Of a stretch of DNA of 64,000 nucleotides, positions 43,817 through 51,831 are shown one piece after another; the stretch's first letter is position 1; the number at the start of each line of letters is the position of its first letter. The translations under genes and the position numbers were made by a program. Under the pieces are notes generated by a model. That model did not search any database and was not told the DNA's origin. It saw only the letters and a list, made by a program, of their open reading frames with translations. Origin of the DNA: an uncultured Bacteroides sp. (GTDB taxonomy: Bacteria > Bacteroidota > Bacteroidia > Bacteroidales > Bacteroidaceae); assembly GCA_900544675.1 (NCBI GenBank), contig UQVZ01000008.1:53023-117022 (forward strand), written 5' to 3'.

Positions 43817-44522
43817 AGAACGGACAAGTCCGTTTTATCCATTTTCTTTTTCTCGTCTTCTTTTGGCAGCCGAAATGCCGCCGGATGCAGGGCACGGCAA
43901 GCGTGAATCTGCACCTGCGACTATTTCCGGCTGTCATGTCTTCCCTGTCCTCAAACCGTCTTGCCATGCTTTTGCCAAACCGGGCATGGCAGACAAAACC
44001 GTTTGAAGACATGTGCCGTCGGCAGAAAACTTGCAACCGCAAGCCATGCACGCATGACAATGACGGTTGCAGGACTTCTGTCACGGCGGCAGGAAAGCGG
44101 GGCTTTCCCCTTGTCCGTTGCGCCGCCCTTTGAACTTCCCCGTGGCGCGTTGCGCCATCCTCTATGCTTCCCCCTTTTCCTTCCCGCCTCTCCAGCAAGT
44201 ATGCCGATATTCCCATGCCGCCATTCCAGACGGCATCAGTGGGTCATTTTCGTTGCAGGGGCAAAGGTAAAGACGGGATTAGGAACACAAATTTTTTAGC
44301 CACAATCTCCACACTTCGCAAGCTCAGGTAGTATTCTGTCGAAAAAATTTGCTGAACCTACTCCCTAACCTTTGCATGGCCCCCGAAACGAAAACGACCG
44401 ATGCGCGGTCGGAAGACGTCACAAGGAAACATCGGACATACGGAGAGGCGAAAAGAAAAAGGACTCGACCCGACCTCCCCATCCGAGCAAGACAAGTAAA
44501 AACAACTTAAAAATTGGACGAT

Positions 44523-44741
44523 ATGAGAATGACATTGAACGACATCGGAAAGGCTTTGCGGAAAGTATTGTCCGCAGTAGCGAGAGCGGCATGGGGCATT
44601 ACCCTTTGCGCAGGAGGTTTGGCGGTAGGCATCGCAGGGGAAATCCTATTGGGCGTGTTGAACTTCATGTTCGGCATCCTCACCGCACTACTTTCAATAG
44701 TGACAATTATTTGGACATTCATTTGGTTATTAACCCTTTAA
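44523..44741 (+). CDS. Small hydrophobic protein, element cargo
   Basis: A 72-residue protein (MRMTLNDIGKALRKVLSAVA) with two predicted membrane helices (WGITLCAGGLAVGIAGEILL and FMFGILTALLSIVTIIWTFI). The first is glycine-rich. The ATG at 44523 follows TTGGACGAT. No family is recognised. It is the first of a run of small plus-strand genes near the element end, with 11 bases to the next. Confidence 0.55.
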   Translation: MRMTLNDIGKALRKVLSAVARAAWGITLCAGGLAVGIAGEILLGVLNFMFGILTALLSIVTIIWTFIWLLTL

Positions 44742-44752
44742 TTCATAAGGAT

Positions 44753-44974
44753 ATGGCGAAAAGAAACAGCAAGACGGCAGCGCAGCAATGCAGGTTTTAC
44801 GAGGTGGACAACATCTTTGAGTATATGGTGGAAACGTACATTAACGGCAATTTCGGCACATTCCGAGAAATATACAAGGAGTTGTGCAAGGATGCAAGAA
44901 AGGACTTCATTGACTTTCTTTTAAGCGAGGTAGAGCCAATCTATTGGAGAGAGATTTTGAAAGAAACCATTTGA
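44753..44974 (+). CDS. Small hypothetical protein, element cargo
   Basis: 73 residues, MAKRNSKTAAQQCRFYEVDN followed by an acidic/aromatic helical stretch (YINGNFGTFREIYKELCKDA) and FIDFLLSEVEPIYWREIL. Soluble, with no recognised domain. The frame is open back to 44372, but the ATG at 44753, preceded by AAGGAT, is the sensible start. Confidence 0.6.
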   Translation: MAKRNSKTAAQQCRFYEVDNIFEYMVETYINGNFGTFREIYKELCKDARKDFIDFLLSEVEPIYWREILKETI

Positions 44975-44996
44975 CAACCAATCAAAAGAGAACCTT

Positions 44997-45245
44997 ATGA
45001 ACAAGACAACGGAAAAGATACCCACATGGAGTTTAGGGTACATCATCAACGGTGACATGACGGGACTGACGGACGAGGAAATCCGCATGATTGACGAATG
45101 GTTGAGCAAGTGGAAAGTGCAGATTGTCTCACCCCTTACGGACGAAGAAGGCAACACACAGCCCTATTTCTCACGTTATCCCCTTTTCGGACTTCCAGCC
45201 GAAGTGGAGGACTGCGACATACTTTACACGAATGACAACATCTAA
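44997..45245 (+). CDS. Small hypothetical protein, element cargo
   Basis: 82 residues, rich in acidic residues: TWSLGYIINGDMTGLTDEEI, RMIDEWLSKWKVQIVSPLTD and the C-terminal LPAEVEDCDILYTNDN. It resembles short proteins common on Bacteroidales conjugative elements (possibly DUF6926), with unknown function. It lies 22 bases after the previous gene and 11 before the PcfK-like gene. Confidence 0.65.
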   Translation: MNKTTEKIPTWSLGYIINGDMTGLTDEEIRMIDEWLSKWKVQIVSPLTDEEGNTQPYFSRYPLFGLPAEVEDCDILYTNDNI

Positions 45246-45256
45246 AATCTGACGAT

Positions 45257-45673
45257 ATGAACAAGACAACAGACCATTTCAAGCGTACAATCCAAGCCTA
45301 TCTGGACAACCGTGCAGCGGAGGACAAACTGTTTGCAGCAAATTACAACAAGCCGAACAAGAACATAGAGGATTGCGTGACCTATATCCTCAATTGGGTA
45401 CAGAAAAGCGGCTGCAACGGCTTTACGGACGGTGAAATCTATTCCCAAGCCGTCCACTACTATGACGAGGACGACATTGAAGTGGGCAAGCCACTGCAAT
45501 GCCAAGTAGTCGTGAACCATACGGTAGAACTGACTGACGAGGAAAAGGCGGAAGCACGGCAGCAAGCCATCCGCCAATACCAAGCCGAGGAATTGCGCAA
45601 GTTGCAGAACCGAAACAAGGCTAAGGCAAGCCAAAAAACAAACGCACAACAAGTTGAACTCTCATTATTCTGA
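45257..45673 (+). CDS. PcfK-like protein
   Basis: 138 residues: MNKTTDHFKRTIQAYLDNRA, DKLFAANYNKPNKNIEDCVT, YILNWVQKSGCNGFTDGEIY, SQAVHYYDEDDIEVGKPLQC, and a charged coiled C-terminus (EEKAEARQQAIRQYQAEELR). This matches the PcfK-like family that travels with PcfJ on Bacteroidales elements; the name comes from enterococcal plasmid pCF10, where the role is unclear. The stop lies four bases before the PcfJ-like ATG, so translation is probably coupled. Confidence 0.82.
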   Translation: MNKTTDHFKRTIQAYLDNRAAEDKLFAANYNKPNKNIEDCVTYILNWVQKSGCNGFTDGEIYSQAVHYYDEDDIEVGKPLQCQVVVNHTVELTDEEKAEARQQAIRQYQAEELRKLQNRNKAKASQKTNAQQVELSLF

Positions 45674-45677
45674 ACCT

Positions 45678-47012
45678 ATGAAACCAAAGACATCCATACA
45701 GAAAGAAATCATCCGTTTGAGCGCAAACCTGCCCGAACTGACAGACGCACAGAGAACCTACGCTTTCCAACATTGCTTCAAGCACTACGGCAGACGAACG
45801 GCAAAAGGTATCATCACCTGCACGGAGTGCGGACACGCATGGAAAAGCGGACACAGCCTTGCCGACACCCTTTGCGGATGCTCCTGCCCGAACTGCGGAA
45901 CGGCATTGGAAATCGTGGACACCCGAAAGAGGGTGTTCACGGATAATGAGTATTTCTCTATCCTCGCCACCTGCAAAGGCTACCAAGTGATACGTTTCTT
46001 TTTCGTCAGAAGCCGTCAGAAAGTCGGGCAAAAGGCGGAGTATTCTATCTGTGAGGTGGTACAACGGTGGATAGCCCCCGACGGCAAGTCCGAGACGGTG
46101 GCACGGCTGCGTGGCATGTCGCCCCTTTACTATGACTTGTGGGTTGAGGACAGCCCGATGGAAATCCGCAAGAACAACCAACATAGGGTGTACGACATAG
46201 ACCCGATATGCACCTACCCACGTCAGCGGATTATCCCCGAAATCAAGCGTAACGGATTTGACGGTAATCTGCACGGCATACCGCCTTACAGCTTATTCAC
46301 GGCTATTCTTTCAGACAGCCGTGCGGAAACCCTGATGAAGTCGGGCAACATCGAGCATTTGCGCTATTTCCTCTCCAAGCCGCAAGCACTTGACAGGTGT
46401 TGGCACTCGTACAAGATAGCTATGCGGAACAAATATGCCATAACCGACATTTCATTATGGTGCGACCTTCTATATCTGTTGGAGAAATTGGGAAAAGACT
46501 TGCGCAACCCCCATTTCATTTGCCCGACCGACCTCAAGGCAACCCACGACCTATATATGGAGAAAAGACAAGCCCAATTGAAGCGTGAACGGGAGCAACA
46601 GCGCATTGCAATGGAAGCTGAGCGGTTGGAACGTGAGCGGAAGCGTTTGGAGGATATGGCGAAAGAGAAAGACGAGTATATCCGAAAGAAAGCCGCTTTC
46701 CTCAACCTTGTACTGACGGACGGACTAATCATTGTAAAGGTATTGCAAAGCGTGGATGAGTTTTACGAAGAAGGGAAAGCCATGCACCATTGCGTCTATA
46801 CCAATGCTTATTACAATGATGAAAACTCTCTGATACTGTCCGCACGGATTGACGGAGAGCGCATCGAAACGGTGGAGGTGGACTTACAGACGTTGAAAGT
46901 GGTGCAGAGCCGTGGCGTATGCAACTCCAACACCGAATACCACGACCGCATCATCAAGTTGGTGGAGGACAATGCCGAGCAGATACGGCAGCGGATGAAG
47001 CAGGTGGCATAA
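45678..47012 (+). CDS. PcfJ-like protein
   Basis: 444 residues. An N-terminal zinc-ribbon-like segment (CTECGHAWKSGHSLADTLCG then CSCPNCGTALEI, about residues 45-80) is followed by a mixed domain. A long Arg/Glu coiled coil (about 290-340; LKREREQQRIAMEAERLERE) precedes the PcfJ-type C-terminal region (VDEFYEEGKAMHHCVYTNAY, LILSARIDGERIETVEVDLQ, QSRGVCNSNTEYHDRIIKLV). The HHC motif and conserved His/Cys residues suggest metal binding. ATG 45678 is chosen; the frame opens with a TTG at 45654 inside the PcfK-like gene. Its function in transfer is not established. Confidence 0.82.
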   Translation: MKPKTSIQKEIIRLSANLPELTDAQRTYAFQHCFKHYGRRTAKGIITCTECGHAWKSGHSLADTLCGCSCPNCGTALEIVDTRKRVFTDNEYFSILATCKGYQVIRFFFVRSRQKVGQKAEYSICEVVQRWIAPDGKSETVARLRGMSPLYYDLWVEDSPMEIRKNNQHRVYDIDPICTYPRQRIIPEIKRNGFDGNLHGIPPYSLFTAILSDSRAETLMKSGNIEHLRYFLSKPQALDRCWHSYKIAMRNKYAITDISLWCDLLYLLEKLGKDLRNPHFICPTDLKATHDLYMEKRQAQLKREREQQRIAMEAERLERERKRLEDMAKEKDEYIRKKAAFLNLVLTDGLIIVKVLQSVDEFYEEGKAMHHCVYTNAYYNDENSLILSARIDGERIETVEVDLQTLKVVQSRGVCNSNTEYHDRIIKLVEDNAEQIRQRMKQVA

Positions 47013-47039
47013 TCGTATAACAAACTAATAGTTAATGAT

Positions 47040-47297
47040 ATGGAAGTGAAAATAGAAAATATGGTTTTCGGATGGCACGAGGAGCTGCCCGAAATGTTCA
47101 TCGAACTGTTGAACACGCTTGTGCTGACAAAGAACGAGCAGGATGTAAGGGGTGTAATGGAGGTGTTCGCCCGAAAGGAACTTTTCAATGTCCTTTTCGC
47201 CTTTGGGTATGGCGCACACCATTTATGGGTGACGCAGAAGAAGGCATCCGACCCCGACCAATGTTTGGAGAACAGACTACTGATTGTTGAATTTTAA
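47040..47297 (+). CDS. Small hypothetical protein, element cargo
   Basis: 85 residues: MEVKIENMVFGWHEELPEMF, IELLNTLVLTKNEQDVRGVM and EVFARKELFNVLFAFGYGAH. A predicted helical soluble protein with no recognised family. Starts 28 bases after the PcfJ-like gene and ends 12 bases before the DUF3873 gene. Confidence 0.6.
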   Translation: MEVKIENMVFGWHEELPEMFIELLNTLVLTKNEQDVRGVMEVFARKELFNVLFAFGYGAHHLWVTQKKASDPDQCLENRLLIVEF

Positions 47298-47308
47298 TTG
47301 ATAAGGCT

Positions 47309-47530
47309 ATGACAACGAGAATGACCATTAACGGAGTAAGCACCTGCCAAGCGGCAGGAACGGAGAAATACGAGAGTTTCCAAATGAGTATCGGCAGGAA
47401 AAGGCGCACTTTCGTGCAATACGACTACCGCCATACGGACGGAGAGTTGTTTTCCTGCGTGAAGCCCACGCTGGACGAGTGCAGGCGGTTACGTGACGAA
47501 TGGATTAAAGCGAAGGAGGACAGGCTATGA
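47309..47530 (+). CDS. DUF3873 protein, element cargo
   Basis: 73 residues: MTTRMTINGVSTCQAAGTEK, FQMSIGRKRRTFVQYDYRHT, GELFSCVKPTLDECRRLRDE. This matches the short DUF3873 family seen almost only on Bacteroidales mobile elements. Function unknown. Its stop overlaps the next ATG by four bases (47527-47530). Confidence 0.75.
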   Translation: MTTRMTINGVSTCQAAGTEKYESFQMSIGRKRRTFVQYDYRHTDGELFSCVKPTLDECRRLRDEWIKAKEDRL

Positions 47531-47772
47531 CAGCAGGCTATGATACGCTGATAGTTACGTTCAGCGACCCAATCAAGGTATTGGACAATATGTTTTCCGA
47601 TGCGGACGCATGGGGGACTGACACCCTCAAAGGATGGGTGGAGGACTATGAAAGTACGAGGTTTACACAGATAAACGAGCATACGGCAGTCATCACTTCC
47701 GAATACAACATGCCCTGCGTAAAGGAATGGCTCACACACTGTACGCCTATCGCTGATATGAGGGAATTTTGA
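47527..47772 (+). CDS. Small hypothetical protein, element cargo
   Basis: 81 residues: MTAGYDTLIVTFSDPIKVLD, FSDADAWGTDTLKGWVEDYE, STRFTQINEHTAVITSEYNM. An acidic soluble protein, translationally coupled to the DUF3873 gene by an ATGA overlap. Size and charge recall DNA-mimic anti-restriction proteins, but nothing in the sequence proves this. Confidence 0.6.
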   Translation: MTAGYDTLIVTFSDPIKVLDNMFSDADAWGTDTLKGWVEDYESTRFTQINEHTAVITSEYNMPCVKEWLTHCTPIADMREF

Positions 47773-47832
47773 GTGCGTGGCGGTGGCTTCCACCGCCCAC
47801 ACTTTATTTGTAACCATTAAAAAACAAGCGAA

Positions 47833-48039
47833 ATGAAATACTATTTTATACTGACAGACGGCAAGGACGCATGGATGCAGTTCGTTTACCTCCCTTCGGG
47901 AGACTATGTGTCCGGCTATATCCGTGACCTGCGGAGCGTGGGAATATCCGTGCATGACTATGACCTTTGGACAAAGGACACACGCCTCATTGCCGAGCGT
48001 ACCCTTGAACGCATACAGAAGCGGATGGTGGCAGGATGA
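47833..48039 (+). CDS. Small hypothetical protein, element cargo
   Basis: 68 residues: MKYYFILTDGKDAWMQFVYL, PSGDYVSGYIRDLRSVGISV, HDYDLWTKDTRLIAERTLER. Alpha/beta-like with no recognised family. It is the last cargo gene and runs toward the transfer operon end; strong hairpins at 48070-48186 separate the two. Confidence 0.6.
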   Translation: MKYYFILTDGKDAWMQFVYLPSGDYVSGYIRDLRSVGISVHDYDLWTKDTRLIAERTLERIQKRMVAG

Positions 48040-48069
48040 CCCTTTGGCGGGTGGCAGGAATTGCCGCCC

Positions 48070-48112
48070 GCTACTTTCTTTCATGAGCAGGACAGGCGGG
48101 TAAGAAAGTAGC
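48070..48112. terminator. Hairpin after the cargo operon
   Basis: GCTACTTTCTT (48070-48080) pairs perfectly with AAGAAAGTAGC (48102-48112). Confidence 0.6.
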
Positions 48113-48148
48113 AAAGAAACCGTTGTTTTCCATCTTCGATAATACGGA

Positions 48149-48186
48149 AAAATCCGGTGAAGCCACAGAAGGCTCCATCGGATTTT
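48149..48186. terminator. Bidirectional terminator between cargo and transfer operons
   Basis: AAAATCCG with CGGATTTT and an inner GAAGCC/GGCTCC stem, AT-ended on both sides, between convergent operons and 24 bases from the lysozyme stop. Confidence 0.75.
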
Positions 48187-48209
48187 GTTTGTTTTACAGC
48201 AGCCATGAC

Positions 48210-48731
48210 TCACGGCTCATACAGCAGCAGGAACTCCATTTTGCGCCGCCGCTCTATCGAGCGGACGGGCTTGCCCTTGTACCGGCAGTAGGCTGTGTAT
48301 TCACGGAAAATGTCCCTGTTTCCGGCTTCCAGCTTGCGGACAAGCCCGCTTTTCGGATGCCCGCCATGACCGAGCAGCACCCCTTGCCCCACGTTGTAGC
48401 TGAGAACCGTAAGCAGGAGCGCGTCTTTTCCATACTTGCGGAACAGCCTGTAACGCACCGCCAAATCCTTGCGGAGCAGGGCTTCGGCTTCCGCCTCCGT
48501 CATGCCGTAGGACAGGTTCTCGTTTGGCAACCTGCGGTGTCCGTAGCCGTAATACGGGTAGTCGGAGCGGTCATGTAGTCCTTCGTATTTTTTCACCAGT
48601 TCGACGGCTATGTCCGCTTTCGGGTGGCTGTTGAACAGTGCCAGCAGCCGTGCCGTTTCCTCCGTATCCTGTGCCGGCAGGCTGCCACAGAGGGCAGCCG
48701 CCAGCAGCAGAAGCAACGCCTTGCGCATCAT
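48210..48731 (-). CDS. Exported lysozyme-like peptidoglycan hydrolase of the transfer operon
   Basis: 173 residues with signal peptide MMRKALLLLLAAALCGSLPAQ. The domain resembles phage-type (GH24) lysozymes: AVELVKKYEGLHDRSDYPYY with the catalytic glutamate, GYGHRRL, MTEAEAEALLRKDLAVRYRL, VLSYNVGQGVLLG and SGLVRKLEAGNRDIFREYTA. It would open the peptidoglycan for the conjugation channel. The start (48731 or 48728) overlaps the traQ stop, so it is the last coupled gene of the transfer operon. Confidence 0.82.
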   Translation of the reverse strand: MMRKALLLLLAAALCGSLPAQDTEETARLLALFNSHPKADIAVELVKKYEGLHDRSDYPYYGYGHRRLPNENLSYGMTEAEAEALLRKDLAVRYRLFRKYGKDALLLTVLSYNVGQGVLLGHGGHPKSGLVRKLEAGNRDIFREYTAYCRYKGKPVRSIERRRKMEFLLLYEP

Positions 48732-49225
48732 CGGCTGACGTTCAAAGTGTCCGACACCGCCACATCCGCATCCGAACCGTTGTTGAACTCGACTTCCCAC
48801 TCGAAGGCATTGCCGAAATTGTCCTCCACCGTGATGGTCAGGCTCTGCGACTCGTCGCACTCCGAGGTGTAATACAGGCGGAACTTCTCGTTCTCCAACA
48901 AGTAGCGGTCGTTGGGCTGCAACACCAAGCCGTTGTCGAGCTTCAACGTGCCCTCCCCGTCGTACTGGAAATATCGGATGGTATAGACCGCCCCGTCAAA
49001 CTCGCCCTCACGTACCAGCTCGCAGCGTATCTCCGCCGTCTCGCCCTGCGCCAGTTCTTTCGGCACGGGCATGGTCTCCACCGTAAACGGGTAGGCTTGC
49101 GTCACGTCCAGGTCGTCATCGCAGGCGGTGAAGCCTATGGAGAGCAGTCCCACACAGAGGGCAGCAAAGGTTCTCACTATGTTTCTTCTCACTTTTTGTC
49201 TGTTGTCCAATTTATTCATGTTCAT
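48728..49225 (-). CDS. traQ: Conjugal transfer protein TraQ (DUF3872)
   Basis: 165-residue lipoprotein with lipobox FTAC (GLLSIGFTACDDDLDVTQ) and an all-beta mature domain (YPFTVETMPVPKELAQGETA, LRLYYTSECDESQSLTITV-like strands, FGNAFEWEVEFNNGSDADV). This matches the DUF3872/TraQ family at the end of CTnDOT-type tra operons. It probably sits in the outer membrane or periplasm as part of the channel. It is five bases downstream of traP and overlaps the lysozyme gene. Confidence 0.85.
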   Translation of the reverse strand: MNMNKLDNRQKVRRNIVRTFAALCVGLLSIGFTACDDDLDVTQAYPFTVETMPVPKELAQGETAEIRCELVREGEFDGAVYTIRYFQYDGEGTLKLDNGLVLQPNDRYLLENEKFRLYYTSECDESQSLTITVEDNFGNAFEWEVEFNNGSDADVAVSDTLNVSR

Positions 49226-49230
49226 AATCG

Positions 49231-50196
49231 TTACATTTTAAGTCTGATATTCCTGTTATTTTTCTCGTTTTGTTTCAGGCGGCTTTGCAGGTACTCGTTC
49301 AAGTCCTTGCATCCGCCGTAGATGCCGGAGCAGTCCGACACCCTTTCGCCGTAGCGTGTGCGCAGGGTTTCCAATGTCCGCCGCCCGGCTTCGTCGTTGT
49401 CAAGATAGCATTGCACCCTTCCGTAGTCGTCCAAATACTTGTATGCCCTCGCCACGTTGGACACCGAATTGAGCACAAGGTGGTCCTCACTGCCGCCGAT
49501 GCCCAGCGCACGGGCGGAAAGGTAGTCCATGAAGCCCTCGTACACGTTGCAGGCATCCGAGCCGACCGACAGCAGGGTGACGTCCTTCGGCGGCACACAG
49601 CCCTTGAAGAACGGGTTGCGCATCTCGTAGCCTCCGCCTTCGTTGCCGAAAGCCACGGCAAAGTACCGCTTGCCGTGCGTGGTGTAGTGTATCTCCTTGC
49701 AGTTCGCAATGGCGACGGCGGACGGTATGCCCCGTTCTTGTAGGTAATGGAGCAACGCCCGGCTCTGCAAGGGCTGCACTTCCACATTCTCGAAGCTGTG
49801 CCCGGCAGGTTGCCGCACTTCAGGATGATGGTATGGCTCATAGTCCTGCACCGACATATTGGTCACTTCCGCCACATATCTCACTTGCGTGAGGAAGTCG
49901 CCGCTCTTGATGAACTCCCCCGCAAGGGCGAAGATGTTGCCGCCTTTCCCCTCACCAAAATCGAACCAGAGGTTTTTATCCGGGTTTACCTTGAAGGACG
50001 GCGTCTTTTCCTCCCTATACGGTGACTTATACCAAATGGCATTGGCACGCCTTTGGACGGAATGATGACCCAGCCGTGCGAGGAAGTCCTCAATCGGGAA
50101 CCGTTTTAATAAGTCAGGCTGCACTCGGCAATTTGCAAACGAGTTTGCATTGCGCTCATTTGCACTGACTTTCATCGCTTCTATGTCCATAGGCAT
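49231..50196 (-). CDS. traP: TraP, DnaG-type primase with degenerate zinc motif
   Basis: 321 residues. The N-terminal region aligns with a CHC2 primase zinc finger, but each ligand position is changed: SPYREEKTPSF where CPF(H)xEKTPSF is usual, and WFDFGEGKGG where YCFGCGAGG is usual (Ser, Arg, Asp and Glu in place of Cys, His, Cys, Cys). The Toprim half keeps catalytic acids in CNVYEGFMDYLSARALGIGG and VQCYLDNDEAGRRTLETL. It likely primes complementary-strand synthesis of transferred DNA. The start may be at 50196, 50190 or 50175. Four bases separate it from traO. Confidence 0.85.
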   Translation of the reverse strand: MPMDIEAMKVSANERNANSFANCRVQPDLLKRFPIEDFLARLGHHSVQRRANAIWYKSPYREEKTPSFKVNPDKNLWFDFGEGKGGNIFALAGEFIKSGDFLTQVRYVAEVTNMSVQDYEPYHHPEVRQPAGHSFENVEVQPLQSRALLHYLQERGIPSAVAIANCKEIHYTTHGKRYFAVAFGNEGGGYEMRNPFFKGCVPPKDVTLLSVGSDACNVYEGFMDYLSARALGIGGSEDHLVLNSVSNVARAYKYLDDYGRVQCYLDNDEAGRRTLETLRTRYGERVSDCSGIYGGCKDLNEYLQSRLKQNEKNNRNIRLKM

Positions 50197-50199
50197 CCG

Positions 50200-50757
50200 T
50201 CAGTTGATGATAAATTTCACGCCAATCCCGTACTCCGTGTGGCACACGCCCATGCTGCCGCCCCAGAGGAAACGCTCCCTGAGCGAAGCCGTCAGCGCGA
50301 TGAAGTCTGCGAGATACACTTCCACGTCCAGCGTGGCGGCGCAGCCATAGACAAAGGCGTCCTTGTTGTTCAGCCTCGCCCCGTCGTACAGCGTCTTTTC
50401 GCCCCAGTTCACCGTCTCGTACCCGGCAAGGGCTGACACGCCCGCATAGAAGAACACTACCTTTTTCGCGTCCGAGAGGAAGTTGTAATAGTAGCCTCCT
50501 TCCGCCGTAAACTGCGCCGCAGGAATGCTCTTCGTCCGGTAGGGATGGCTCGTTTTCAGGTACTCCACCCCGTACACCCATTTGTTGCCGCCTTTCGCAT
50601 AGCTTGACAGCGTGGCTCCCAGCACATAGCCGTCTGCCTCGTTCAGCCCGGCTTTCAACTCGATGCCCCGCATCTTCGGCAGGCACCGCTGGGCTTCCGC
50701 CCGTCCCATGAAAAGGACGGACAGAAGCGTTACAATAAACAATACCTTTCCTTTCAT
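50200..50757 (-). CDS. traO: Conjugal transfer protein TraO
   Basis: 185 residues, signal peptide MKGKVLFIVTLLSVLFMGRA(EA), then alternating strands of an outer-membrane barrel-like protein: GIELKAGLNEADGYVLGATL, KWVYGVEYLKTSHPY, FTAEGGYYYNFLSDAKKVVF, YAGVSALAGYETVNWGEK and a last GIGVKFIIN. Matches TraO of CTnDOT-type operons. Its ATG overlaps the traN stop by four bases. Confidence 0.87.
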   Translation of the reverse strand: MKGKVLFIVTLLSVLFMGRAEAQRCLPKMRGIELKAGLNEADGYVLGATLSSYAKGGNKWVYGVEYLKTSHPYRTKSIPAAQFTAEGGYYYNFLSDAKKVVFFYAGVSALAGYETVNWGEKTLYDGARLNNKDAFVYGCAATLDVEVYLADFIALTASLRERFLWGGSMGVCHTEYGIGVKFIIN

Positions 50758-51752
50758 CGCACACGCAGTTCGTTGATGGTTTCAGCCTGTACCAGGTCCT
50801 CGTTCTCCACGGTAAACGTCTGGTGACGCCCGCCGTCCTTCTCGTTCATCTCCACCACGAGTCTCTTGCCGTCGGGGATGGTGAACTTCGGGAGGCAGAA
50901 CACCGTGCGTTCGGACTGCTTCCCGGCTACACGGACGGCGTAGTTGTAGGCGCGGAGCGGGAACAGCACCTGCTCCTGCATGGCGGTGCGCTTCGCCACT
51001 TTCTTGTCCACAATCTTGAACGTGATGTAGTCCACATCGAAAGGCACGTTGCTCTGGTTCTTTATCTCCGTGTGGAAATACAGCAGGCCGTTGTGGACAT
51101 AAATTCCTTTCAGAATGTACTGGATGCCGAAGCGCTTGCAGCCGATGTGCTTCACCTTGCGCTTGTCCTCCTTGTGTAGCGACTTCATGATGAGGTGTAC
51201 CAGCATCGGGCTTTCGCTGCCCAGTTCCTTCAGGTAGATTTCCTGCGCGTTGTTCGGTCGGTTCACCGTGCTGCCGTCGTGGATAAAGTCCTTCATCTCC
51301 ACGTTCAGGATAAGCGGCTCGTCGGCGTATTTCACGTTAAAGGTATAAAAGCTGCCATCCTCCGTGATGACGCTCATGTTCGTCTCGCTGCGGAAGTCCC
51401 TGACCGTCGCCTTCACACGGATGACGTTCTCCGCGCCGTCCGCCTTGCCCGCTATCAGGTTGGGCGAACCCAAGTCCACGTAGCGCACCGCCGCCGGAAA
51501 CAGGATGTGGACGGTCTTGTCATACGTGACTTCCAAGCCGTGCGGTGGTATCATGCGGTCGAACATCAGCTTCTTCGTCAGACCGTGGTACAGGTCGCCG
51601 TCCTCTTCCGTCTGCGGATAGACGTCCTTCACCAGCTCCAGCCCGTCCTCCTTGGCGGTGGCGGTGCTGTCGTTCGTCACTCCCTGCGCGTAGGTCGCAC
51701 AGGCGATGCCCATCAGCAGGGCAAACATTGTCATTACTTTTTTGATACTCAT
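50754..51752 (-). CDS. traN: Conjugal transfer protein TraN (VirB9-like, DUF4138)
   Basis: 332 residues with signal peptide (MFALLMGIACATYAQG). The mature part is mainly beta: LEVTYDKTVHILFPAAVRYV (the typical VirB9/DUF4138 opening), DLGSPNLIAGKADGAENVIR, VKATVRDFRSETNMSVITED, YNYAVRVAGKQSERTVFCLP and LVVEMNEKDGGRHQTFTVEN. It should form part of the outer-membrane core complex with TraM. The motif ACCACTAAATCCA lies just upstream of its start codon. Confidence 0.9.
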   Translation of the reverse strand: MSIKKVMTMFALLMGIACATYAQGVTNDSTATAKEDGLELVKDVYPQTEEDGDLYHGLTKKLMFDRMIPPHGLEVTYDKTVHILFPAAVRYVDLGSPNLIAGKADGAENVIRVKATVRDFRSETNMSVITEDGSFYTFNVKYADEPLILNVEMKDFIHDGSTVNRPNNAQEIYLKELGSESPMLVHLIMKSLHKEDKRKVKHIGCKRFGIQYILKGIYVHNGLLYFHTEIKNQSNVPFDVDYITFKIVDKKVAKRTAMQEQVLFPLRAYNYAVRVAGKQSERTVFCLPKFTIPDGKRLVVEMNEKDGGRHQTFTVENEDLVQAETINELRVR

Positions 51753-51755
51753 TTT

Positions 51756-51773
51756 ACGTTGGATTTAGTGGTA
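51756..51773 (-). promoter_or_regulatory. Shared leader motif upstream of traN
   Basis: In the sense direction TACCACTAAATCCAACGT, ending three bases before the traN ATG. Identical over 18 bases to the traI copy at 55836. Confidence 0.7.
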
Positions 51774-51831
51774 AGTAAAAATTGGTTTGTTGATTATTTT
51801 TTCTTTTTTCGCCTTTATGTTTTTGGACTGT

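Larger units (their letters stand above)
43105..44522. other. Non-coding boundary region between chromosome and conjugative element
   Basis: About 1.4 kb with no credible gene. Left part (to about 43,610) is AT-rich and has two copies of a promoter-like unit. A candidate attachment core lies at 43613. Then come long hairpins (43718-43834) and a G+C-rich stretch (43850-44300) with several imperfect stems (for example TTGCCATGC near 43,960 and GCATGGCAG near 43,985). Short frames here have no family features or plausible starts. TAACCTTTG at 44367-44375 is a weak -7 element for the cargo genes. Confidence 0.65.

Noticed and set aside
43703..44299. Several frames of 60-137 codons on both strands in the element end region
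   Set aside because: No recognisable domain, many mutually overlapping frames, and compositions set by hairpins and G+C bias. Treated as non-coding.
44372..44752. N-terminal extension of the gene at 44753
   Set aside because: It would overlap the small membrane protein gene at 44523-44741 and has a non-coding composition.
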